A DNA stretch of 27,375 nucleotides from Bacillota bacterium (GCA_023398105.1 JAEWST010000072.1:1-27375), one strand, 5' to 3'; numbered from the stretch's first letter, positions 1-6,962 are shown. Program-made: numbers and translations. The notes: generated by a model from the sequence alone, not told the origin.

Positions 1-1
1 A

Positions 2-133
2 CTATATAATTGGTATAAGGATAAAGAACATCAGGACATATCATCAAATAGATTAGTAACAATCGAGAGTACAATGAACTTTGTAGAAGATGCATCTAAT
101 TTTATCGTCAGTAAAATAATCAATCTCAGATAA
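2..133 (+). CDS. C-terminal end of an unknown protein (5' partial)
   Basis: An open frame runs in from the window edge and ends at TAA 131-133, followed by a second TAA. It leaves 43 residues, ending ..SNFIVSKIINLR. I recognise no domain. Its position just before a hairpin and the first attC-like site makes it the gene of the leftmost cassette, so the array continues to the left of the window. Confidence 0.6.
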   Translation, partial: LYNWYKDKEHQDISSNRLVTIESTMNFVEDASNFIVSKIINLR

Positions 134-170
134 TAAGCATTTTCTGTTATATTTATATTCTGCGAAAGGG

Positions 171-190
171 TCTAGCCATCCGCGGCTGGA
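171..190 (+). repeat. RTCCRY-loop hairpin, 3' end of leftmost cassette
   Basis: The 7-bp stem TCTAGCC/GGCTGGA (one G-T pair) encloses the 6-base loop ATCCGC. It ends 25 bases before the core of the attC-like site at 216. The same loop consensus and spacing recur at 1371, 3208 and 6168 with different stems, so the structure seems conserved rather than the sequence. No T-run follows, so it does not look like a terminator. Confidence 0.6.
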
Positions 191-215
191 TCTGGCTTCG
201 TGGGCTGGGAACTAC

Positions 216-378
216 ATATAACAATGCTTTTACGCAAGGGGCACAGCATGAAGTATGCATAAAAAGAAGGTTCATGAGGTCATCGCTGCCCACACCATCT
301 CACCGGGCGGCAAGCGCCGCTAAAGGGAAAGGCTCCGCTGGTCCGGTTCGTCGGCGTCGTAAAACCGGGACGTTAGCT
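216..378 (+). repeat. attC-like recombination site 1
   Basis: The 163-bp imperfect palindrome starts with core ATATAAC and ends with GTTAGCT. The inner arms TTTTACG (229-235) and CGTAAAA are complementary, giving the R''-L''...L'-R' layout of integron attC sites. The centre holds a GCGGC-AAGC-GCCGC hairpin and is much more GC-rich than the neighbouring genes. It shares the inner arm GCATAAAAAGAAG with the site remnant near 17984. A chance reading frame across it encodes no real protein. Confidence 0.85.
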
Positions 379-396
379 GAAATAAACCGGAAAGGA

Positions 397-414
397 TGCG
401 CCATCCGTGGCGCG
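397..414 (+). repeat. RTCCRY-loop hairpin, 5' end of DUF3788 cassette
   Basis: Stem TGCGCC/GGCGCG with loop ATCCGT. It starts 18 bases after the closing core of attC 1, and the same arrangement recurs after attC 3 at 2497. It belongs to the cassette carrying the DUF3788 gene, which therefore has one such hairpin at each end. Confidence 0.55.
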
Positions 415-549
415 GAATATACGAGTTATGCTTTAAATCTATTTCAAACTTGTTTCATATTGAGTAGTACCGATTATTCATATTTTATAATATGACATAC
501 TGTTTTCAGGTTATGTAGAGTATATTGACAGTAAAAAGGAAGATGCAAA

Positions 550-1284
550 ATGAGTGAAAAAACCGAATTGCAAAAAGTCATCGAAGAGACAATGCGCTTC
601 ATGCGGGGGAAGTATGTTCTCGATGAGGTGCTGGGAAAGTACTACGAAATAGATTGCCTGAGATTCCGTCAGGGGAAAAAAACCATCGTGTCTATCAACT
701 TACATAAGGATCATTATGATTTTCAAATTATCTTTGGCAAAGCCGAACGGGAGAAGTTTGAAGCGATAAAGGATGAGTTTCCACGCAATATTGTTGACCT
801 CTACGATGAGTCGAAGACTTTGCCGGACGGCATGTGGATGCTCATACGGGTGGACAACATGGAGACCTTAGAAGCTGTCAAAAGAATGATTCTCCTCAAG
901 AAAAGACCGAACCGAAAACCATTTCCAAAAGATGACGCGGTTTACGGTAAATGCGGTCATAGATGCGACTTATGTATTCACTTTTCTGGTGGTACAATCA
1001 GCGAAGAATTTAGGAAAGAATTGGAAGAACGATTAACTCGAGTGTATAATAATGCAGACTGGTCAATGAGATGTTCAGGATGTGGTACGCCAGGATGTCA
1101 TACAAAATTATGTGATCTGCTTAAATGTGCAATAGAAAAAGGTTGTGCTACTTGCGTATCTTGTAAGCAATACCCATGTTCTAAAGCTACGGCTGGGTAC
1201 GCTGAATTAGGAGCAAAAAGCATTCTTGCTGACGATGTAACATGGGCAATTCTACCTTTTGTACCATACCAATACGGTAACTAA
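550..1284 (+). CDS. DUF3788-family protein with Cys-rich (DUF3795-like) C-terminus
   Basis: This 244-residue protein has two parts. Residues about 20-125 resemble DUF3788 (YDFQIIFGK..EREKFEAIKDEF.., then LPDGMWMLIRV). The tail, from residue 135, carries about twelve cysteines (C135, C139, C142, C175, C178, C183, C188, C193, C199, C202, C205, C210), as in zinc- or metal-binding DUF3795 proteins. The cellular role is not known. The start at 550 has AAGGAAG seven bases upstream. The leader holds a TATAAT at 486-491 with only a poorly spaced TTGAGT at 460, so a private promoter is possible but weak. It is the only gene between attC 1 and attC 2 and is cytoplasmic by appearance. Confidence 0.85.
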   Translation: MSEKTELQKVIEETMRFMRGKYVLDEVLGKYYEIDCLRFRQGKKTIVSINLHKDHYDFQIIFGKAEREKFEAIKDEFPRNIVDLYDESKTLPDGMWMLIRVDNMETLEAVKRMILLKKRPNRKPFPKDDAVYGKCGHRCDLCIHFSGGTISEEFRKELEERLTRVYNNADWSMRCSGCGTPGCHTKLCDLLKCAIEKGCATCVSCKQYPCSKATAGYAELGAKSILADDVTWAILPFVPYQYGN

Positions 1285-1370
1285 TGCCTACTATTTCCGT
1301 ATATAATAAGCATAATCAAATGTTGTTTTACTTCACAATGTTTATATATTGCGAATTTAAGAATCACTAA

Positions 1371-1394
1371 GGGCTCACCGTCCGTGGTGAGCTC
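1371..1394 (+). repeat. RTCCRY-loop hairpin, 3' end of DUF3788 cassette
   Basis: The 9-bp stem GGGCTCACC/GGTGAGCTC encloses loop GTCCGT and ends 23 bases before the attC 2 core. There is no following T-run. It is the longest stem of the hairpin family. Confidence 0.65.
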
Positions 1395-1417
1395 TGAACA
1401 AGGAGCCGGTTTACTTC

Positions 1418-1553
1418 AGCTAACAATGCTTTTACGCAAGGGGCGTGCTTAAGGGAATGCGTGCCCACACCGTCTCACCGGGCGGCAAGTGCCGCTAAAG
1501 GGATGGGCTCCGCTGGTCCGGTTCGTCGGCGTCGTAAAACCGGGACGTTAGGG
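1418..1553 (+). repeat. attC-like recombination site 2
   Basis: The site is 136 bp from AGCTAAC to GTTAGGG. TTTTACG pairs with CGTAAAA across the site. An inner hairpin GGGCGTGC/GCGTGCCC and the arms ACCGG/CCGGT give a branched fold with unpaired spacers between R and L boxes. The bases just before it (1406-1424) are complementary to 372-390, the other end of the same cassette, at 18 of 19 positions. Confidence 0.88.
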
Positions 1554-1606
1554 GAAAGGCTACGCAATGTGCTGATTTAGAAAATATAAATAGAAAGAGG
1601 TCACAT

Positions 1607-2299
1607 ATGATTATTGAAAATCAAGAAGTAATAAAAGATGTTGGAGAATTTCAAATAGTATTTGATAGGTATTTTAAGCATTTTGTTGAATATTTTTCTG
1701 CAAAATTAAACCCAAAAAGTATTTTTCAAATTGCGCACCAGGACTTAATATATGATTCAATATGTCTTCAAGCTAGTTTCCTCAAGTTGCCTGATATTTT
1801 GAAGAAAAGGTTATATTATCTTGATTTCGAATTGTTCTTGCATTGTGATAATGTTGTTGATCTATACTCCTTAAGAGAATATTTATTAAAACCTGGTAAG
1901 TATGAGCAATTTGCTACAATAATTGAGAGAATTGATTCAGAAATAAAGCTTGCAAAAGAGATAATTGATCGAGATGTTTTGGATAAATATAAAGAATTAC
2001 CAAATAAGAATTTTGATTTTTATAGAGATGAAAAAAGCGTGAGTTTATTGGAGCGTTTATATCGAGATGATCCTTCAACACCTAAAAAAGAAAATGAAAC
2101 AAGCAATAGCATAGAAACAAAAGAGGTTGCAGAGCAGGATGAATATTCTAAAGCAGTTCAATCAAAACCAAATCTTTTAGATAATTATAATGAATTTATG
2201 GAGAAGAGTGGAAAGAGTATAGAAGCTACCGAAAAAGTTTTTAGTAAAGGCATTACATTCATTGGTGTTGTATCAAAACTATTAAATTTTCTTAAGTAA
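1607..2299 (+). CDS. Unrecognised 230-residue cassette protein
   Basis: I do not recognise a family. The N-terminal 125 residues look like an all-helical domain rich in Phe, Tyr and Leu (..FDRYFKHFVEYF.., LYYLDFELFLHC). Residues about 140-195 are a charged, probably disordered linker rich in Glu, Lys and Ser. The C-terminus has a short amphipathic or hydrophobic stretch (ITFIGVVSKLLNFLK). There is no signal peptide, so any membrane contact would be through the tail. GAAAGAGG lies eight bases before the ATG. It is the sole gene between attC 2 and attC 3 and is distinctly AT-rich compared with the flanking sites. Confidence 0.8.
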   Translation: MIIENQEVIKDVGEFQIVFDRYFKHFVEYFSAKLNPKSIFQIAHQDLIYDSICLQASFLKLPDILKKRLYYLDFELFLHCDNVVDLYSLREYLLKPGKYEQFATIIERIDSEIKLAKEIIDRDVLDKYKELPNKNFDFYRDEKSVSLLERLYRDDPSTPKKENETSNSIETKEVAEQDEYSKAVQSKPNLLDNYNEFMEKSGKSIEATEKVFSKGITFIGVVSKLLNFLK

Positions 2300-2340
2300 G
2301 TATAAAATACAGGTAGAGAGAACTTGAGACATAGCCCATC

Positions 2341-2477
2341 GCCTAACAAGGCTTTTACGCTGACGGGGCATACTTACGGGTATTTCTGCCACACCGTCTC
2401 ACCGGGCGGCAAGCGCCGCTAAAGTGAAAGGCACCGCTGGTCCGGTTCGTCGGCGTCGTAAAACCGGGACGTTATCT
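2341..2477 (+). repeat. attC-like recombination site 3
   Basis: The site is 137 bp from GCCTAAC, a perfect RYYYAAC core, to GTTATCT. The CTTTTACGC and CGTAAAAC arms and the central GCGGC-AAGC-GCCGC hairpin are present. The flank before the site matches the reverse complement of the cassette's own 5' end (1547 onward) at 14 of 18 positions. Confidence 0.88.
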
Positions 2478-2496
2478 GAAATATGGCACAGGGGGA

Positions 2497-2516
2497 ATCC
2501 GCCGTCCATGGCGGAT
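2497..2516 (+). repeat. RTCCRY-loop hairpin, 5' end of toxin-antitoxin cassette
   Basis: A perfect 7-bp stem ATCCGCC/GGCGGAT encloses loop GTCCAT. It starts 19 bases after the attC 3 closing core, matching the hairpin after attC 1. Confidence 0.62.
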
Positions 2517-2536
2517 ATAAGGAAAAGTTGAAAATG

Positions 2537-2568
2537 TAGGATAAAAACATCCTATTTAGTGATATAAT
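2537..2568 (+). promoter_or_regulatory. Probable antitoxin promoter with palindromic operator
   Basis: A perfect inverted repeat TAGGAT-N6-ATCCTA (2537-2554) lies just upstream of TATAAT (2563-2568), 19 bases before the antitoxin ATG. Phd-type antitoxins repress their own operons by binding such palindromes (family knowledge). A TTGAAA at 2528 is too far from the -10 for a normal -35, so the exact -35 is uncertain. The arrangement suggests this cassette carries its own regulated promoter. Confidence 0.5.
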
Positions 2569-2587
2569 AATAGCGGAGGTGTTTTTT

Positions 2588-2830
2588 ATGTTGCTAAATA
2601 CAAAAAAAGTCGTTACTATCACTGATGCTAACCAAAACTTTTCAAAAGTTGCTAGATTAGTTGATGAAGAAAAATCAGTAGTTATAATGAAAAATAACAG
2701 GCCTAAATATATAATCATTGAATTTGATGAGTTTTCAAAAGATGCTGCTGATGAGGAAGAAAAAGTTGACCGGATTGCAGATCGCATCCTTTTTAACAAT
2801 ATCGAGGCATTTAAGGAGCTAGCAAAATGA
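2588..2830 (+). CDS. Phd/YefM-family antitoxin
   Basis: An 80-residue protein with the Phd/YefM layout: an N-terminal DNA-binding part (..VVTITDANQNFSKVARLVDEEKSVVIMKNNRPKY..) and an acidic C-terminal tail that would wrap around the toxin. The ATG at 2588 is preferred over an in-frame GTG at 2579 because GCGGAGG sits nine bases upstream of the ATG. Its stop overlaps the toxin start (ATGA), so the two are translationally coupled. By family it neutralises a Doc-type toxin and represses its own promoter at the palindrome upstream. Confidence 0.88.
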   Translation: MLLNTKKVVTITDANQNFSKVARLVDEEKSVVIMKNNRPKYIIIEFDEFSKDAADEEEKVDRIADRILFNNIEAFKELAK

Positions 2831-3207
2831 AAAGAATCTCCTTAAATCAAGTTCTGCAACTTCATAAAAAGATGATTGAAGCAACAGGTGGAGATTTGGG
2901 TGTTAGGGATATAGGTCTTCTTGAGTCAGCACTATCCAATTCCTTTTCAACTTTTGATGATATAGAATTGTATCCTTCTATAGAAGAAAAATGTTCAAGT
3001 GTATGTTTTAGTATTATTAATAACCACCCTTTTGTTGACGGTAACAAAAGAATGGGGATTTTTATAATGCTTGTACTTCTTGAATATAATGAAATCTCAT
3101 TGAAGTATACTCAAAGAGAATTAATAAATATTGGACTTGGAACTGCAAAGGGAGAATATAAGCAAGATTACATATTACAGTGGATTATAGAACGTAAGAA
3201 TAAATAA
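2827..3207 (+). CDS. doc: Doc-family (Fic fold) toxin
   Basis: A 126-residue Fic/Doc protein. The active-site motif HPFVDGNKR occupies residues 67-75, matching the Doc consensus HxFx(D/N)xNKR, and length agrees with Doc toxins. Characterised Doc phosphorylates elongation factor Tu and stops translation; that activity is inferred here from family membership. It overlaps the antitoxin by four bases, completing a two-gene cassette between attC 3 and attC 4. Toxin-antitoxin cassettes are thought to stabilise long cassette arrays by penalising their loss. Confidence 0.9.
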   Translation: MKRISLNQVLQLHKKMIEATGGDLGVRDIGLLESALSNSFSTFDDIELYPSIEEKCSSVCFSIINNHPFVDGNKRMGIFIMLVLLEYNEISLKYTQRELINIGLGTAKGEYKQDYILQWIIERKNK

Positions 3208-3229
3208 GGGCAGCCGTCCATGGCTGCTC
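3208..3229 (+). repeat. RTCCRY-loop hairpin, 3' end of toxin-antitoxin cassette
   Basis: The 8-bp stem GGGCAGCC/GGCTGCTC (one G-T pair) has loop GTCCAT. It starts immediately after the toxin stop codon and ends 27 bases before the attC 4 core. Confidence 0.65.
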
Positions 3230-3256
3230 TGAGTAACGGGTCTTGTGCCATACTTC

Positions 3257-3437
3257 AGATAACACTGCTTTTACGTTACAGGGCATGCTCACGGGAATGC
3301 GTGCCCACACCGTCTCACCGGGCTGGTCGTTTCGTTCCGCTACACTGCTCGCCTATGCAACCTAGGCGGCAAGCGCCGCTAAAGAGAAAGGCTCCACTGG
3401 TCTGGTTCGTCAGCTTCGTAAAACCGGGACGTTAGAT
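3257..3437 (+). repeat. attC-like recombination site 4 (long form)
   Basis: The site is 181 bp from AGATAAC to GTTAGAT. It has the usual arms plus a 40-50 bp extra branch (about 3322-3365) holding CCGCTACACTGCTCGCC and CCTAGGCGGC. The same extra branch occurs in sites 5 and 7. The bases ending at the opening core (3244-3263) are complementary to 2471-2490, the other end of the toxin-antitoxin cassette, at 19 of 20 positions. Confidence 0.87.
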
Positions 3438-3492
3438 GAAATGGGAGTAAAGATAGTTAAGTTTAGTAATTATTTAAGTGGGGATAAGATAT

Positions 3493-4239
3493 ATGGATAT
3501 TAAAAAACTAATACCCGATTTGAATATAAGAGCTTGGGTTGGCCCTTTTGATGAAGAATGCTACTTTAGTTCAGGGAAAGAGCAGACTGAAAAAATTAAA
3601 TACCTGCTTTCCATAAAACCTGATTCTCAAGTTTTAGATTTAGGTTGTGGTTGTGGAAGAATAGCCATACATTTTTTAGACTATTTATCCCCGCAAGGAA
3701 AGTATCTTGGCATCGATAACAATACAAATTTATTATCTTTTTGTACTGGCTACATAGCTCCATTAAATGAAAATTTCAAATTCGAATATATAGATGTATA
3801 TAATGGTGAATATGCACCAGAAGGGAAGCTTAAATGCCATGAAGTTGTCTTACCTTTGGAAAATGACTCTGTTGACGTTGTAATTATGTGGTCAGTGTTT
3901 ACCCATATGTATTTATATGATATTGACCCATATTTGAAAGAGATACATAGGGTATTAAAACTAGGCGGTCGTTTTATATCATCTTTCAATTTATATAATG
4001 ATTTTATTGAAAATCAAATTGTAATGAATAAATCTCATCTTGATATTAGATATAAAATTAACGATGATTCATTTAGTTTGAATAAAGAGGTTCCAGAACA
4101 GGGCTTTGCACATAGAGAAGATAGAGTCATAGAGTGTTATACAAAGAATGACCTTACAATAAAGCAAATAACATACGGTGTTTGGTCAAATAAAGAACTG
4201 CTTGGTGAATTTCATGATTATATAATTGCTCAAAAATAA
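3493..4239 (+). CDS. Class I SAM-dependent methyltransferase
   Basis: A 248-residue protein with the SAM-binding motif I VLDLGCGCGRIA (about residues 47-58), an acidic strand-2 end (GIDNN, about 73-77), motif IV-like DVVIMWSVFTH and HRVLKLGGRF, all typical of small-molecule class I methyltransferases. The substrate cannot be read from sequence. The ATG at 3493 follows AGTGGGGAT at good spacing; an in-frame GTG 15 bases upstream lies within that binding site. It is the only gene between attC 4 and attC 5, and is AT-rich and cytoplasmic. Confidence 0.88.
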   Translation: MDIKKLIPDLNIRAWVGPFDEECYFSSGKEQTEKIKYLLSIKPDSQVLDLGCGCGRIAIHFLDYLSPQGKYLGIDNNTNLLSFCTGYIAPLNENFKFEYIDVYNGEYAPEGKLKCHEVVLPLENDSVDVVIMWSVFTHMYLYDIDPYLKEIHRVLKLGGRFISSFNLYNDFIENQIVMNKSHLDIRYKINDDSFSLNKEVPEQGFAHREDRVIECYTKNDLTIKQITYGVWSNKELLGEFHDYIIAQK

Positions 4240-4276
4240 ATTGAGTGAGGGATTTTCTATAAGGCAATCCCATTTC

Positions 4277-4458
4277 TTATAACAAAGAGTTCACGCTGAC
4301 GGGCGGTGCTCAAGGGTCATTATGCCAAGCCGTCTTACCGGGCTGGTCGTTTCGCTCCGCTACACTGCTCACCTTTGCAACCTAGGCAGCAAGCGCCGCT
4401 TAAGGGACATGACTCCGTTGGTCTGGTTCGTCGGCGTCGTAAAACCGGGACGTTATCT
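4277..4458 (+). repeat. attC-like recombination site 5 (long form)
   Basis: The site is 182 bp from TTATAAC to GTTATCT, with the extra GCTACACTGCTCACC / CCTAGGCAGC branch. The opening arm has diverged (AAAGAGTTCACGC instead of AATGCTTTTACGC), but the closing arm CGTAAAACCGGGACGTTA is intact. The bases before the core pair with the cassette's 5' end at 3431 (14 of 16 positions). Confidence 0.85.
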
Positions 4459-4533
4459 GAAATATGGTGCAGGATGGTTTAGCAAAAGATATTAAGTACA
4501 CAGATATATCAGATTGACGAGGGAGGATGTTTT

Positions 4534-4734
4534 ATGATTACATCAGCCAATTATAGAAAAGGCGGCTTGTTCTTATCCCTGTTTGTGATAATTGCTTTGT
4601 TGATTGCTTATTTATTAGATGCACCTTTTGCAGCATTATTAAGTATTGGCGGTTTCGGTTTTATTAGTTCCATAGTTCTCATTATAATTGGTGATAAAAG
4701 TAAACCTAAAAATGATGTAAATGAAGTGGAATGA
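4534..4734 (+). CDS. Small two-helix membrane protein
   Basis: A 66-residue protein with two predicted membrane helices: residues about 10-28 (GLFLSLFVIIALLIAYLL) and 33-53 (ALLSIGGFGFISSIVLIII). A short charged tail follows (GDKSKPKNDVNEVE). I recognise no family. GAGGGAGG lies ten bases before the ATG. It is the first gene of an unusually long cassette-sized interval without a clear attC site until 6213. Confidence 0.75.
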   Translation: MITSANYRKGGLFLSLFVIIALLIAYLLDAPFAALLSIGGFGFISSIVLIIIGDKSKPKNDVNEVE

Positions 4735-5101
4735 TGAAGATTATGAGGCGTAACATTTCTCTAGATCGAGTATGAGTCTTCGTCGGTTAAAGATTTACTG
4801 CTAATAACTTTTTGTTCTGCTGTTGACTTCGGACTCCTCCGACGAATTCTACCAATCGTCCCGACGCGCTTACAACTCAGCCTATGATTATTATATCGTC
4901 ATATATGGTAATTTAAGACATAGTGGTATAAAATTATACTGAAGTTTTTTCGTCATCATCTAAGCATAGCGCAGCCTTTGCATAGGGTGAATTAGATGAA
5001 TTTTCCTGTGTGGGTCGTACATAGAATGGTGGTTAGGAAAGAATAAACTTTGAGCAATGCCGTTATGCGTAGTCAAGATATATTTTGGAGGATTTGAAGT
5101 T
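4735..5101 (+). other. Gene-free stretch, no clear attC site
   Basis: This 367-base interval has no supportable gene. It contains an 8-bp perfect inverted repeat TTCGTCGG (4779-4786) / CCGACGAA (4839-4846) with a loop of about 50 bases. A GGCGTAAC at 4747-4754 looks like an opening core but no matching closing arm was found. It may be the scar of a lost attC site between the 66-residue membrane protein and the lipoprotein gene. Confidence 0.4.
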
Positions 5102-5695
5102 GTGAGAAAGCTTATTACCGTAACATTTGCTTTGATTTCAATAGTGTTACTTTTAGCTTGTACCAGTTTTAATAAAGGTACAATGAAAATTAAAGCCATA
5201 GAGCTTACGGAAGAAGAAAACAATATTCTCAAACTAGTGGGAGCAGATAGTATTAGTAAAGTATTTGATTATACCGTGGATGAAAGAGCAAAATCAATTC
5301 ATATCAAATGCTATATTCTAGATGACCATAATAAATGGAAGGAACATGGCAGCTCCATATCGCAAGTTAAGGATTTTGATGGTAGAATCGCTATTTCAAA
5401 AGTAGGAATTCAGGGTTTTAGAATAGCTTTTCAAGACAAAAACGGTGTAAACGGATGGACAACAGCTTCAGAAATATACAATAATGATGAAAGCAAAGCC
5501 TCCGCTTTATCATGGCTTCAAAATTCGGATATCACTTACGGAAAAGAAATACCATTAGCTATTCAAATTGTAACAAGCTCCAATAAAATCATAACTTATG
5601 ATACAGAGAGCTTTTATGATACTGAAAGACTAAAAGAACATGATGTTTGTAGATTAATACAAAATAAAGTGTGGTGCCAGGAATTTTTATTTTAA
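5102..5695 (+). CDS. Lipoprotein of unknown function
   Basis: A 197-residue predicted lipoprotein. The start is the GTG at 5102, eleven bases after TTGGAGG (5085-5091); it gives a short basic n-region, a hydrophobic core and a lipobox LLAC with the modified Cys at residue 20. An upstream in-frame ATG at 5057 would spoil the signal peptide. The mature part has no domain I recognise; it looks like a secreted beta-rich protein (VRDF.. type strands, WTTASEIYNN). It is probably anchored to the outer face of the cytoplasmic membrane. The next gene starts 21 bases downstream without an intervening site, so both probably travel together. Confidence 0.78.
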   Translation: MRKLITVTFALISIVLLLACTSFNKGTMKIKAIELTEEENNILKLVGADSISKVFDYTVDERAKSIHIKCYILDDHNKWKEHGSSISQVKDFDGRIAISKVGIQGFRIAFQDKNGVNGWTTASEIYNNDESKASALSWLQNSDITYGKEIPLAIQIVTSSNKIITYDTESFYDTERLKEHDVCRLIQNKVWCQEFLF

Positions 5696-5716
5696 TTTGA
5701 AGGAGAAGGGTTTGAG

Positions 5717-6151
5717 ATGAGTGAAAGAGTAAAATGTGCTGAAGAGTTATTTAAAAAAGGTTATGTTTGTTCCCAAGCGGTTTTTGCAGCATTTTCAGAA
5801 TTACTTGGGATGAAGCAGGAATATGCTTTAAAAATAGGAAACGGTTTTGGTGGTGGAGTTGCACGAAAGCAGGAACTTTGTGGGGCTTGCTCCGGGGCTA
5901 TAATGTTAATCGGATTGAAATATGGAAAGACAGAAGCTGATGATAATAAATCCCATGAGAAGACGTATAGTATGATTGATTATTTTTGCAGTAAGTTTAT
6001 TGAAAGGAATGGAGCAATAAACTGTTATAAAATATTAGGATGTGATTTGCCAACTGCTAAAGAGAAGGGATTATTTACTTCTGTTTGCCAAAAGTGTGTT
6101 AAAGATGCAGCAGAAATAATTGAAGAAGTATTGAATGATAGCAAGGAATAA
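5717..6151 (+). CDS. C_GCAxxG_C_C-family protein
   Basis: A 144-residue protein matching the C_GCAxxG_C_C family, putative redox or metal-binding proteins. Visible motifs are C18 in GYVCSQAVF, a Gly-rich FGGG at about 44-47, the LCGACSGAI segment with C55 and C58, and further Cys residues in INCYKILGCDL and SVCQKC. Length fits the family. GGAGAAGGG precedes the ATG. The RTCCRY-loop hairpin at 6168 and attC 7 follow it, so it is the last gene of its cassette. No substrate can be inferred. Confidence 0.88.
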   Translation: MSERVKCAEELFKKGYVCSQAVFAAFSELLGMKQEYALKIGNGFGGGVARKQELCGACSGAIMLIGLKYGKTEADDNKSHEKTYSMIDYFCSKFIERNGAINCYKILGCDLPTAKEKGLFTSVCQKCVKDAAEIIEEVLNDSKE

Positions 6152-6167
6152 AGCTTCGCAATATTAA

Positions 6168-6187
6168 GTGCCCCGTCCATGGGGCTC
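6168..6187 (+). repeat. RTCCRY-loop hairpin before attC 7
   Basis: Stem GTGCCCC/GGGGCTC with one mismatch and loop GTCCAT. It ends 25 bases before the attC 7 core, the same placement as the hairpins at 171, 1371 and 3208. Confidence 0.58.
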
Positions 6188-6212
6188 TGGCTTCACTAGC
6201 TCGTTACATTTC

Positions 6213-6419
6213 AGAGGACAATGCTTTTATGTAAGGGGCATATCAGGCAGTATGATGTAATAAGAAGTTCAGGAGGTCATTGCTGCCATACCGTCTCACC
6301 GGGCTGGTCGTTTCGCTCCGCTACACTGCTCGCCTATGCAACCTAGGCGTCAAACACCGCTTAAAGGAAAGGCTCCGACGGTCCGGTTCGTCGGTGTCGT
6401 GAAACCCGGGACGTTAGCC
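6213..6419 (+). repeat. attC-like recombination site 7 (longest copy, damaged core)
   Basis: At 207 bp this is the longest copy. The opening core is degenerate (AGAGGAC instead of xxxTAAC) although AATGCTTTTATG follows as usual; the closing core is GTTAGCC. It has both the inner arm seen in attC 1 and the extra TGCTCGCCTATGCAACC branch of sites 4 and 5. Loss of the AAC triplet may make it inactive. Numbering skips 6, which I leave for a possible lost site near 4750-5060. Confidence 0.82.
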
Positions 6420-6500
6420 GAAATACAGAGAGGTTTCTCGGTAGTAAAATGAACATTGAAAAAATATACAGGTAGAAAATCAATACAAGGAGGAATTTAT

Positions 6501-6857
6501 ATGCTATGTCCAAAGTGTAAACTTGAGAATCCGGAAGATGCAATGTTATGCGATTGTGGGTATAATTTCGAAACAGGTATGAAAGAAAGACCCATAATTA
6601 TTAAAGGTTCTGATGACTATAATAAGCCCAAGACAAATGGGTGGACCACAGGTTTGAAAATTCTTGGGTGGGTATCGTTTATTTTATGGATAATTGGTGG
6701 AATAGTGATTTCTTCTCGCTATTTTTACAATGAAAATGTTTTATTGGGTATCTTAATAGTTGTTACAACTTTTGTAATTGCATTCTCAAGCACAGCTGTA
6801 ATAATGATTTACATAGGTATAGCAGAAGACATAAACGCTATAAGGAATCATATGTAA
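6501..6857 (+). CDS. Zinc-ribbon membrane protein
   Basis: A 118-residue protein with an N-terminal zinc ribbon (C3-x2-C6 and C17-x-C19 in MLCPKCK..MLCDCGYNF) followed by two membrane helices at about residues 50-72 and 82-112. This is a common layout of small uncharacterised membrane proteins. The ATG at 6501 is chosen because AAGGAGG lies seven to eight bases upstream and because the ribbon starts right there; an upstream in-frame ATG at 6456 has no such support. It is the first gene after attC 7. Confidence 0.8.
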   Translation: MLCPKCKLENPEDAMLCDCGYNFETGMKERPIIIKGSDDYNKPKTNGWTTGLKILGWVSFILWIIGGIVISSRYFYNENVLLGILIVVTTFVIAFSSTAVIMIYIGIAEDINAIRNHM

Positions 6858-6962
6858 AAAGCTAAAAATCAGGTTTTATAGCATTAGCATTAGACAATGT
6901 TAGAGCGAAAAATTACTGCCATTAACGGCTTAAAGGACAAAACAGTTGGGGGGTAGATAATT

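Noticed and set aside
274..495. Open frame through attC 1 giving an Arg/Ala/Gly-rich peptide
   Set aside because: It is the translation of the recombination site itself; similar peptides (..PSHRA.., ..RRQAP..) come from other copies, and there is no ribosome binding site.
3220..3435. Open frame across hairpin and attC 4
   Set aside because: It lies wholly within the repeat and repeats the peptide seen in other sites; no binding site.
4779..4846. Inverted repeat TTCGTCGG/CCGACGAA as a further attC site
   Set aside because: The TAAC and GTTA cores and the L boxes are absent at the right places, so it is left as an unassigned structure.
171..6187. RTCCRY hairpins as rho-independent terminators
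   Set aside because: None is followed by a T-run, and two lie upstream of genes.
6858..6962. attC remnant around TTAGACAATG
   Set aside because: Only about six bases match the opening arm and no inner or closing sequence is present.
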